Below are positions 1 through 5,784 of a stretch of DNA of 5,784 bases, in pieces. The notes under the pieces are model-generated. The model was not told the origin of the DNA, did no database searches, and worked only from the letters and a program-made list of their open reading frames with translations. Every line of letters begins with the position of its first letter. Positions within the stretch are counted from its first letter, which is position 1. Position numbers and translations under genes: made by a program. The DNA is taken from positions 1-5,784 of the forward strand of contig JAJXYG010000367.1 in NCBI GenBank assembly GCA_021780705.1. Direction: 5' to 3'. This stretch comes from Bacteroidota bacterium (GTDB taxonomy: Bacteria > Bacteroidota > Bacteroidia > Chitinophagales > Chitinophagaceae).

Positions 1-841
1 AAAGCGGGTTGCAACGGTGGCTCAGGGACAGATCATCAAAATTGATCACATAAAACTTCGGAAGGACGGGATAGGTAAACCTGTATTTTAAAAACGTATT
101 GTAGGCAATGATGGAGAGGTCATCAAATTTGAAATCATAAATGAACATGGAAAATCCTTTGCGGATGTGCTGGGTGATGACATGGCGTATGACAAAGTAG
201 GACTTCCCTGAACCGGGAGAACCCAGGACCAACAGGGAGCGGAAGGGGTTGATGATATTGATCCAGCTTCTTCGCTGCCTGCCTTTCAGGAAGTATCGTG
301 CGGGCAGGTTCACCGAATATTCATTTTGAAGGAGCCTTTCTTCCTGGGGGAAGGATTCATTATCCCGGTTGAAGATGTCGCCTTCGTCAATCCGGTACCT
401 GATCACACTGGAAAGGGTCGTGCCCCCGGTCAGCACCAGCAAATATCCCAGCGAGGTACCTGTTATATATAGTGCCGCAAGGGTGGTCGGTTCCAGGTCC
501 AGTGATAGCAATCCCCAGCTGCTCCCAAACAAAAGCAATCCCGTGGCCATAACAACCAGCCCCCTTGAAAATTTCACATCTTCATCTTTTTTGCCGGTAG
601 CTCCCAATAGCGAAATGAAAAGAAAAAGGAGGATGGAGACCTGGGTGAGGTAGGGGTGCCTGAATAGGCCGGTATGTACCAAAAAGGAAAGGATACGGCT
701 GGTAACCCCACTTGTCATCTTCCATTTGACAAAGGCCCGGTAACAATAGAAATAGTCATGCAGGCACAGCAGTACAATACTGATCATCCGGGTCATGTCC
801 AGGATCTTCCTCAAACCATGTTCACTTTCTCCGGTATGCAT
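1..841 (-). CDS. mobC: MobC, conjugal transfer coupling ATPase (TraG/VirD4 type, YWFCY N-terminus), 3' end cut by window
   Basis: Type IV coupling protein: an inner-membrane ATPase that carries the relaxase-bound DNA strand to the conjugation channel. Only the first 280 residues are present; the C-terminal part of the ATPase lies beyond the left edge. I read the frame by reverse-complementing the window. The ATG (841-839) gives the start MHTGESEHGL, which matches the MobC family as I know it. Hydrophobic segments at about residues 17-38, 65-82, 93-114 and 120-144 form the membrane anchor. The first contains YFYCY (30-34), a variant of the YWFCY signature of Bacteroidota MobC/TraG proteins. 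A perfect Walker A motif, GSPGSGKS, is at 207-214 with catalytic Lys213, followed by FIYDFKFDDLS. The start is 5 bp after the mobB stop, so both are probably translated from one message. Walker B lies outside the window, so an intact enzyme cannot be confirmed. Confidence 0.93.
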   Translation of the reverse strand, partial: MHTGESEHGLRKILDMTRMISIVLLCLHDYFYCYRAFVKWKMTSGVTSRILSFLVHTGLFRHPYLTQVSILLFLFISLLGATGKKDEDVKFSRGLVVMATGLLLFGSSWGLLSLDLEPTTLAALYITGTSLGYLLVLTGGTTLSSVIRYRIDEGDIFNRDNESFPQEERLLQNEYSVNLPARYFLKGRQRRSWINIINPFRSLLVLGSPGSGKSYFVIRHVITQHIRKGFSMFIYDFKFDDLSIIAYNTFLKYRFTYPVLPKFYVINFDDLSLSHRCNPL

Positions 842-846
842 GGTTA

Positions 847-2103
847 TCAGTGAATAAGCCGGTTTTTATTTTTCTTCCGGGATTTGAATTCCTTTCCCGG
901 GGAAGTATTTTCCGAACCGGGTTCCACCCGGGTAAGTATATCAAGACCATCTGGAGGCTTTACTCCCAAGCGGGGAGGGGCAGGACCGTGTTTCTTCAAG
1001 GCATCCTCAGTGTCACCCGAACCGGAACTGAGCTTCGCACCAAGCCTGGAACCAGGGACCTCTATGAACCCGGCCCGGTGGATTTTTTCCTGTAAAGATG
1101 CTTTCAGATCTGAAAGAGAAAACACGCACCGGGATTCGTGATCCACGAAATACAAATTGCCTGCTTTCTTTTTTTGGGGTGGACAAACCACACATTGGAT
1201 CCCGCGTGGGGCCAGTTCCCGGTTCAGGGAGGAAAGATCCGACCCCGGATTTTTGAGCAGGGTGAAATCCACCATGGTCTGAACTCTTCCCAGGTAAGGG
1301 GTCTTTCGTCCCTGGTTCTCCTCAAAGCGTCTTTCCAAATGGTCGATAGTAGGTTTGCACGGGAGAAGGCTTGCTTTTAAAGGCAGACCTTCAAACTTTC
1401 CATTTTCATTCAGGGCCCTGTATAAGAGGCCCCTGTAAGGATACTCGGAAAAGGCTTTTTTGGTAGGACACGCCTTTAATTGGTACAGACCCAGGACTGC
1501 GTTGAGTTCATCAAGGGAGGTAAAGATATATCGATTGGTCACGGTGTCCAGTATGCGGTTTGCAGCGGGCAGGAATAGTTTTTTTCCCCGCCTCACCCTT
1601 TGGGCATCTTCAGGCCTGGGTACATAGTACTGGCTTGTAACCGGGCCTTTCCAGGATAGCCCCATCCTTTCTGCCAGGTCATTACAGAAATCCGTATAAG
1701 AGGCCTTCAGAGGAAAAGTGATGGCACTTCCATCCCTTCTTATTGAGGTGGAGACGATATGGATGTGGGGATGGGAGGCATCAAAGTGACGATACACCAG
1801 GCAGGGTTGTAGGTGCAGGTCCAGGTGTTGGAGGTACTCCGAAGCAATGGCTTTGAGCTGGTCATCCCTGATCGGGGTGCCGGGGGAAAAATTAAGGGTA
1901 ATATGAAGTGCTTTTTTTTGGAACCGTTCATTTAGTGAAGTTCGCTTTTGAAGGATGCCTATCTTGTCATGATAGGAAAGCTGGCTTGTATCCTTGGTAA
2001 AATTGGCGGCATGAATCAATACCGCCTTTCCCTGGTGTACCTTTTTTTCGTTATAGTTCAGTGCTTCTGAAATTTGAAGTCCTTTTTTTACAATTGCAAC
2101 CAT
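847..2103 (-). CDS. mobB: MobB relaxase (relaxase/mobilization nuclease family)
   Basis: Relaxase of 418 aa that would nick oriT, stay covalently bound to the 5' end and lead the strand into the recipient. The N-terminal domain (about 1-160) holds the expected signatures. ALNYNEKKV (14-22) carries Tyr17, the likely nicking tyrosine by family analogy. ALHITLNFSPG is at 65-75. The three-histidine metal motif lies in HFDASHPHIHIV, with His111, His113 and His115, preceded by His106 and Asp108. After the nuclease domain come two similar modules (about 194-245 and 288-336), each with a 'leucine-rich helix, then G-L/N-xY..., then LKAS' layout. A basic tail rich in Pro, Gly, Ser and Lys (about 350-418) ends in KSRKKNKN. 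The ATG at 2103 overlaps the mobA 3' end by 16 nt, suggesting translational coupling. The family call is strong; assignment of the catalytic tyrosine is inference. Confidence 0.94.
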   Translation of the reverse strand: MVAIVKKGLQISEALNYNEKKVHQGKAVLIHAANFTKDTSQLSYHDKIGILQKRTSLNERFQKKALHITLNFSPGTPIRDDQLKAIASEYLQHLDLHLQPCLVYRHFDASHPHIHIVSTSIRRDGSAITFPLKASYTDFCNDLAERMGLSWKGPVTSQYYVPRPEDAQRVRRGKKLFLPAANRILDTVTNRYIFTSLDELNAVLGLYQLKACPTKKAFSEYPYRGLLYRALNENGKFEGLPLKASLLPCKPTIDHLERRFEENQGRKTPYLGRVQTMVDFTLLKNPGSDLSSLNRELAPRGIQCVVCPPQKKKAGNLYFVDHESRCVFSLSDLKASLQEKIHRAGFIEVPGSRLGAKLSSGSGDTEDALKKHGPAPPRLGVKPPDGLDILTRVEPGSENTSPGKEFKSRKKNKNRLIH

Positions 2104-2480
2104 AAGTCAGATAATTGAGCGATTTTTAAATTGATTTCTTCCATTTTTTCCAGGAAGGTCGTCTGGTGGGAATCGATCCGAAGCAGCCAGTGAAGGTTTT
2201 CGGGACCCTGGTCCAGGCCATCCAGTTTCTGCACCAGGTCCCGGAAAGTATTTTCTGCCGCAGAAAACTCTCTTCTCAGGGCAATCAGTTCTGCCATCAG
2301 GTCATCCATAGAAGCGTTTCTGGTAAGCAGGGTAACCGGCTGGTTGAACACGACCATACTTGAGAAGGAAGCCAGGCTCCTGCAGGTACTTTTTTGATAC
2401 AGGGCAATAAGGCGCTGGTGGTCTGCTTCCTTCAGGCGGATTTCGAATCTTTTTGTTTTATTAACTTTTTGATGGTTCAT
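2088..2480 (-). CDS. mobA: MobA, relaxosome accessory protein (ribbon-helix-helix-like)
   Basis: Small DNA-binding partner of the relaxase, expected to bind oriT and help MobB nick. With the chosen start it has 130 aa. KTKRFEIRLKEADHQRLIALYQKS (about 8-31) is a typical beta-strand/helix opening of MobA/MobC-type ribbon-helix-helix proteins, followed by a helix and FNQPVTLLTRNASMDDLMAELIALRREF (45-72). The C-terminal half is predicted helical and could form a coiled coil. The frame stays open upstream to an ATG at 2585 (165 aa), but that extension overlaps the primase gene by 58 nt and reads like a shadow of it. I therefore prefer the ATG at 2480-2478, just before the basic NKTKRF start seen in relatives. 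GAGGAA lies directly before this ATG, too close for a normal Shine-Dalgarno. The gene sits between primase and mobB, the usual order in Bacteroidota mobilization blocks. Confidence 0.86.
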   Translation of the reverse strand: MNHQKVNKTKRFEIRLKEADHQRLIALYQKSTCRSLASFSSMVVFNQPVTLLTRNASMDDLMAELIALRREFSAAENTFRDLVQKLDGLDQGPENLHWLLRIDSHQTTFLEKMEEINLKIAQLSDLWLQL

Positions 2481-2527
2481 TTCCTCAATTTTTTGCGTGG
2501 CATAAACCGGTGAATCGCGCCAAATCC
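2481..2527. other. 47-bp primase-mobA intergenic gap
   Basis: This short spacer lies between the primase stop and the preferred mobA start. It holds the left copy of a direct repeat (CCAAATCCCT) and a 6-bp palindrome ACCGGT near 2507-2512. No terminator is visible. DNA next to mobA is a common place for oriT, but I see no recognised nic site, so no oriT is called. Confidence 0.4.
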
Positions 2528-2552
2528 CTATTTGAATTCGTACCAAATCCCT
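2511..2552. repeat. Two-copy direct repeat upstream of mobA
   Basis: CCAAATCCCT occurs exactly at 2520-2529 and 2543-2552, start-to-start 23 bp. The match extends leftward imperfectly: TGAATCG-CG precedes copy one (from 2511) and TGAATTCGTA precedes copy two (from 2533), giving units of about 19-20 bp with one indel and two mismatches. Copy two lies inside the last primase codons; copy one spans the primase stop and the spacer before mobA. Spacing of about two helical turns would suit a dimeric DNA-binding protein such as MobA, but that role is inference and chance duplication is possible. Confidence 0.6.
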
Positions 2553-3433
2553 CTTTTCTGGCATTTCCCGATCTCCCGCACCCATTCATTCAAATCGTTA
2601 TACCCTTTATAGAGCGTGCTTTGATCCCGGTACCGGTCGCTTAAACCGGCTGCTTTCTGGGTCAGGGCCTTTCCGCTTTTGTCCCTGTCCAAAAACAGGT
2701 CCACCCGGGGATAGCGTTCCATCAGGGGACGCGATTTTTCAAAAAAGGCAATGGAATTGAGGATCAAAAAATCGGTAGGTTCAAATTCCTGGTCCTGGCT
2801 GATGGTTTGATAGGTGAGAAAATCAAAGAATCCCTCAAAGACCGAAATCCTGGCAGACCGGTAGTGAAAGCTGGTGATCGTTTTTGGGGCACTGCTTCCC
2901 TTGAACCAGCGGTTTCTGAGTTCAAATCCTCCCAGGTTATTGCAAAACCCAATGGCGCAGTACCGTTTGCGACGCATCTCAAAGGTGACCTGTTTGCAAT
3001 AGCGCTGGGCAATTTCCTCCGGTATCCTTCTGTCGCTGATATAGTGTAATAGGGAAAAGGAAGACAATTTTTCTTCCCTGATAATTTTTATTTGTGGCTC
3101 CCTGGGTTTTCTCTCCTTAAAGGCAGGACAGGGTTGGAGCAGGTGAACCCCCGGATAGGAATTCAGGGTTTGCAGAAATTCCTTGCGGCTGCAGTGATAG
3201 AACAGGGCCCCAAAATGAAGAAGGCCCCCTCCTTCTCCAAGGCCATGGTCATACCATTGATTCAATTTCCGGTTGACCTTGAAGGAAGCCGTCCTTTCCG
3301 TGCGCAAGGGTGAAAGGTACCAGTGGTCGGCATTTCTGATTTTGACCGGGTGGTGTCCTAATGAAGAGAGGTAATCTACCAGGTCTATCTGCCTTACGTT
3401 TTCGAAGGAAAGTAATTTTTTATCAGTTCTCAT
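2528..3433 (-). CDS. Toprim domain protein, CHC2-like primase of the mobilization module
   Basis: Primase-related protein of 301 aa, of the type found just upstream of mobA in Bacteroidota mobile elements. It probably primes the complementary strand of transferred or replicating element DNA, but no activity can be read directly from sequence. The N-terminal region (about 38-82: YLSPLRTERTASFKV, then WYDHGLGEGGGLLHFGALF) aligns by eye with the DnaG CHC2 zinc finger, yet the metal ligands are replaced (Ser41, Arg44, Asp62 and Leu65 at the ligand positions). The toprim part has Glu200 in ISVFEGFFDFLTY, an acidic DxD pair at Asp249/Asp251 in DLFLDRDKSGK, and the late YKGYNDLNEW motif (275-284), so its metal-binding site appears intact. 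It is shorter than DnaG (about 600 aa) and lacks a clear helicase-binding domain. It starts at the ATG at 3433-3431 with no Shine-Dalgarno, and ends 47 bp before mobA. Confidence 0.88.
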   Translation of the reverse strand: MRTDKKLLSFENVRQIDLVDYLSSLGHHPVKIRNADHWYLSPLRTERTASFKVNRKLNQWYDHGLGEGGGLLHFGALFYHCSRKEFLQTLNSYPGVHLLQPCPAFKERKPREPQIKIIREEKLSSFSLLHYISDRRIPEEIAQRYCKQVTFEMRRKRYCAIGFCNNLGGFELRNRWFKGSSAPKTITSFHYRSARISVFEGFFDFLTYQTISQDQEFEPTDFLILNSIAFFEKSRPLMERYPRVDLFLDRDKSGKALTQKAAGLSDRYRDQSTLYKGYNDLNEWVREIGKCQKRGIWYEFK

Positions 3434-3475
3434 ACACCATCATTTTCAAACTCGACAATCAGACATAAAATGTGG
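3434..3475. other. 42-bp junction between N-hydroxylase and primase genes
   Basis: This is the only spacer between the siderophore-type genes and the transfer module. It is A/T-rich and contains a weak inverted repeat ACAT-AAA-ATGT (3463-3473), too weak and without a T-run to be a rho-independent terminator. I see no convincing Bacteroidota promoter (TTTG / TAnnTTTG) upstream of the primase; GAGTTTG on the minus strand is a poor partial match. Co-transcription across this junction is therefore possible. Confidence 0.45.
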
Positions 3476-4846
3476 TCAATCGGGTAATGGATTGACTATA
3501 GGGTTTTTTGAATTGGCAGGAAAGGACGACAAAAAGCCCTCGGGAACCAGGTCTGGTTCTTCCTTTTGATACTTTGGTGGAATTCCGAAGGATTGGAAGG
3601 TAATATTTTGCTCGGTTTCATAATGGGTATACCCCAGGATCGTATTAAGGATAACGGCATTTCGGTAGGGACCCAGACTCAGGTCAGCGGCATTAAAGCC
3701 ATGGGTATGGGTCTCGGCATTCTGTACAAATATCCGGTGATGACGGTCTATCGTATAATTTCGGGATACTTCATATTGGTGTGTGGGGTTCCAGTGAATC
3801 AGGCTTTTGATTGAATCCAGGAAGCAGGGTACTCTATTTTGATATCCTGTCGCCAAAATGAGCATGGGAGTATCGTGAGAAAATTCCTGACCCAGTTCAT
3901 TATGTTGAAATCCCAGTTTCAGGTATTGATCTTTCCTGGAGATAGTTTGAAGGATACAATTGGTATGAAGAGAAACCGGACCAGATTTTCCTTCCAGGTC
4001 CTGATCATAGAGGGTATCATAAATTTCACGGATCAGGGAAAAATTGATTCCCTTATAGAGCATGTCCTGCCTGGAAAGTACCTCTTTTTTCTTGTCCCTG
4101 GGCAGGGAAAAGAAATGGTCGATATAATCCGGGGTACTCATTTCCAGGCTTAAAGAAGAATATTCCATCGGAAAGAATCTTTCCGAGCGGGTAAACCATC
4201 CGATCCCCTGGTTGAACTTTTCCCGGTGTCCCAACAGGTCCAGAAATATTTCTGCGGCACTTTGGCCGGAACCTACCAGGGTCACCGACCGGTTATCGAG
4301 GATCGATTTTTTATAGTGCAGGTAGGAGCCTGAATGTACGCATTGGCTCCTGGGGAGTCCGAAGGCGCATGGCGGCACATAAGGGATGGTTCCCGTACCA
4401 ATTACCAGGTGCCGGGTTTTGAATTTCTCCGCTGCAGTGATCACGGTGAATTCCCTGTTATCCGGGTCATAAAGTACCTGGTGACAGCGACTGTTGAATC
4501 TGAGGGATGGCAATTGCGAGGCTACCCACCGGCAATAGCGGTTGTATTCACTTCTGGTCAGAAAATAATTTTCGTGGATGGCAAAACGAAAAAGCCTTTT
4601 GCTGGCTTTCAGGTAGGCCATATAGCTAAAGGAACTGCCCGGATCACTGAGGGTTACCAGATCTGCATAAAAGGGCACCTGCATCCGGGTATCTGGAATC
4701 ATGAGCCCGGGATGCCAGTCAAATGCTTCTGTCTGGTCCAGGAACAGGGCTTTCAGACCAGGAATGGTTTGGGACAGGGCTGCCAGTCCCAGATTAAAGG
4801 GCCCGATTCCAATACCAATCAGGTCGAACACTTGGTTATTTGACAT
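3476..4846 (-). CDS. L-lysine/L-ornithine (or diamine) N-hydroxylase, siderophore biosynthesis, IucD/SidA/PvdA family
   Basis: Flavin monooxygenase of 456 aa that uses FAD, NADPH and O2 to hydroxylate the side-chain amine of lysine, ornithine or a diamine, the first step to a hydroxamate iron chelator. The FAD site GIGIGPFNLG is at 11-20, with the family-typical Asn18. WHPGLMIPDTRMQVPFYADLVTLSDP (44-69) is the conserved FAD/substrate segment. The NADPH site is GSGQSAAE (192-199), LATGYQNRVP (331-340) is the D-type ATGY motif, and QNAETHTHGFNAADLSLGPYRNAVILN (375-401) is the C-terminal signature. All key motifs are intact and length is near the family norm, with a proline-rich tail of about 35 residues (422-456). 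The substrate cannot be decided from sequence; IucD-like lysine and DesB/AlcA-like diamine enzymes look alike at this level. The ATG at 4846 overlaps the upstream membrane-protein gene by 11 nt, so the two are probably co-translated. Any Fur-type control site would lie upstream, outside the window. Confidence 0.93.
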   Translation of the reverse strand: MSNNQVFDLIGIGIGPFNLGLAALSQTIPGLKALFLDQTEAFDWHPGLMIPDTRMQVPFYADLVTLSDPGSSFSYMAYLKASKRLFRFAIHENYFLTRSEYNRYCRWVASQLPSLRFNSRCHQVLYDPDNREFTVITAAEKFKTRHLVIGTGTIPYVPPCAFGLPRSQCVHSGSYLHYKKSILDNRSVTLVGSGQSAAEIFLDLLGHREKFNQGIGWFTRSERFFPMEYSSLSLEMSTPDYIDHFFSLPRDKKKEVLSRQDMLYKGINFSLIREIYDTLYDQDLEGKSGPVSLHTNCILQTISRKDQYLKLGFQHNELGQEFSHDTPMLILATGYQNRVPCFLDSIKSLIHWNPTHQYEVSRNYTIDRHHRIFVQNAETHTHGFNAADLSLGPYRNAVILNTILGYTHYETEQNITFQSFGIPPKYQKEEPDLVPEGFLSSFPANSKNPIVNPLPD

Positions 4847-5784
4847 AGAATTTATTTAGTGAGCGGGTGAGTAATAGGGTGAAAAGGGTATTTGCCATTA
4901 TAAAAACCAGGGTGGCCGTGAGTCCCAGGGTATGGTATCCTACAAAGGGGAATATCCAGGCGATGAGCACCCATTGGATCAAATAGATCGGGGTAATATT
5001 TTCACTACAAAAGACCAGCAGTTGAAAAACCGGGTTGATGGGAATCTTCCGGTACAGATAGTGAAAGAGGGCAAGCCACAAAAGCACAATACCAAGATGG
5101 AGGGCACAACCGGAGATCCCGGTCCGGTAGAAGGGAAGCCAGTTGCCCTGCATAGGGGTACCGGGAAGAAAAAAAGACAACACAATCAGGACGAACCCCG
5201 CTTTTGCTCCCGTAGTGAGTACCTTGGAGGTGGGATGATGCTTGAGCAAATCACCCAGCGCAAGTCCCACCAGTGGATAGAGCAACCAGGGGAACAAGGG
5301 GAAATACACATCCGGCGGGTGGCCCCCAATTAATGAAAGGGGATAGTCTATCAGGGAAAACCCGGTTTTCAAATTCCAGAAACAGGAGGAAAAAAGGATC
5401 ACTGCCAGTGCAAAAAATAAAGACCAGTAGGGATAGTGCTTCATCCGGTGCACCAGGTACAGGATGGGATAGGCCAGGGCAGCGAAGTGAAGAATGTCGC
5501 CCATCAGCAGGAAAAACAAGAACGCCTGACCGGTGCCCTGCAAATGGAGTTCCTGCAGGACGGTGGCCGGGATTCCCCCCAGGAGAAGCGGAATAATAAA
5601 TTTCAGAAAATTCAGGCAGTAGGCTGCAATCAGAAAGAATCCGGCTCTTTTAAGTACCGCCCTTGAACCGGTGTGCGAGGAAAAGGTGAACCCCACTCCC
5701 ATCAGCAACATAAATAACTGTGCACCCGGGCCTTCGGCAATAAATGAAAGAAACATTCCGGTCAGTGAGGTTTGCACCCTGGGC
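4836..5784 (-). CDS. Multi-pass membrane protein, DUF1624/HGSNAT-type acyltransferase-like, N-terminus cut by window
   Basis: Integral membrane protein, at least 313 aa in the window. The frame can begin at GTG 5777, but it stays open to the edge (Pro-Arg precede it), and relatives have an extra first helix with a conserved Asp/Arg pair. I therefore treat it as truncated upstream. Counting from that GTG, hydrophobic segments are at about 18-34, 44-68, 84-110, 116-134, 158-178, 192-205, 222-242, 255-279 and 284-304. The pieces EGPGAQLFMLLMGVGFTFS (15-33), RAVLKRAGFFLIAAYCLNFLKF (39-60) and LFPWLLYPLVGLALGDLL (161-178) resemble DUF1624/heparan-alpha-glucosaminide N-acetyltransferase-like proteins, known or proposed to move acyl groups across a membrane; DUF418 proteins are a second possibility. 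The gene overlaps the N-hydroxylase start by 11 nt, so a role in the same siderophore pathway (acylation or export) is plausible but unproven. Confidence 0.75.
   Translation of the reverse strand, partial: PRVQTSLTGMFLSFIAEGPGAQLFMLLMGVGFTFSSHTGSRAVLKRAGFFLIAAYCLNFLKFIIPLLLGGIPATVLQELHLQGTGQAFLFFLLMGDILHFAALAYPILYLVHRMKHYPYWSLFFALAVILFSSCFWNLKTGFSLIDYPLSLIGGHPPDVYFPLFPWLLYPLVGLALGDLLKHHPTSKVLTTGAKAGFVLIVLSFFLPGTPMQGNWLPFYRTGISGCALHLGIVLLWLALFHYLYRKIPINPVFQLLVFCSENITPIYLIQWVLIAWIFPFVGYHTLGLTATLVFIMANTLFTLLLTRSLNKFYVK

Noticed and set aside
369..653. 94-aa plus-strand open frame
   Set aside because: It is antisense to the membrane-spanning part of mobC, which has strong family evidence; no independent signal supports it.
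917..931. Inverted repeat CCGGGT-TCC-ACCCGG
   Set aside because: It is inside the mobB coding region, has no following T-run, and CCGG-type words are frequent throughout the window, so it is probably chance.
2481..2585. N-terminal extension of MobA to an ATG at 2585
   Set aside because: The extra 35 residues overlap the primase 3' end by 58 nt and do not resemble MobA N-termini; the internal ATG before NKTKRFEIRL fits the family better.
3463..3473. ACAT-AAA-ATGT inverted repeat as terminator or att core
   Set aside because: The stem is only 4 A/T-rich base pairs with no T-run, and I found no second copy in the window that would mark an attachment site.
3444..3480. Possible promoter for the primase gene (TTGACC and GAGTTTG on the minus strand)
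   Set aside because: The -7 element lacks the leading TA of TAnnTTTG, and the spacing is loose; too weak to call.
4334..4843. 169-aa plus-strand open frame antisense to the N-hydroxylase gene
   Set aside because: It lies wholly inside a gene with all family motifs on the other strand, and its translation shows no recognisable domain. It is a shadow frame caused by codon bias.

Overview
The window reads as part of a Bacteroidota (Bacteroidetes) genome. It carries the primase-mobA-mobB-mobC mobilization block characteristic of Bacteroidota conjugative and mobilizable elements, with a YFYCY version of the 'YWFCY' N-terminus on the coupling protein. None of the genes has a well-placed Shine-Dalgarno sequence; starts are preceded by A/T-rich DNA, as is usual in that phylum. 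This assignment is inferred from gene families and not from a ribosomal or other marker gene.

All six genes lie on the minus strand, so transcription runs from right to left and coding density is nearly complete. In transcription order they are: (1) a multi-pass membrane protein resembling DUF1624/HGSNAT-type acyltransferases, cut at the right edge (4836-5784); (2) a complete FAD/NADPH-dependent lysine/ornithine N-hydroxylase of the IucD/SidA/PvdA family, overlapping gene 1 by 11 nt (3476-4846); (3) a toprim/CHC2-like primase-related protein after a 42-bp gap (2528-3433); (4) mobA, a small ribbon-helix-helix-like accessory protein (2088-2480); (5) mobB, the relaxase, overlapping mobA by 16 nt (847-2103); (6) mobC, a VirD4/TraG-type coupling ATPase starting 5 bp after mobB and cut at the left edge (1-841).

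Two functions therefore meet here. The right part looks like the end of a hydroxamate siderophore (iron uptake) operon: an amine is N-hydroxylated and would then be acylated. The left part is the DNA-processing module for conjugative transfer: MobA and MobB would bind and nick oriT, and MobC would bring the relaxase-DNA complex to the secretion channel. The junction has no visible terminator or strong promoter. The siderophore genes may be cargo of the element, or the element may end between the two blocks; the window cannot decide this.

No RNA genes, CRISPR array, insertion sequence or integrase are seen, and no gene-free stretch exceeds 50 bp.
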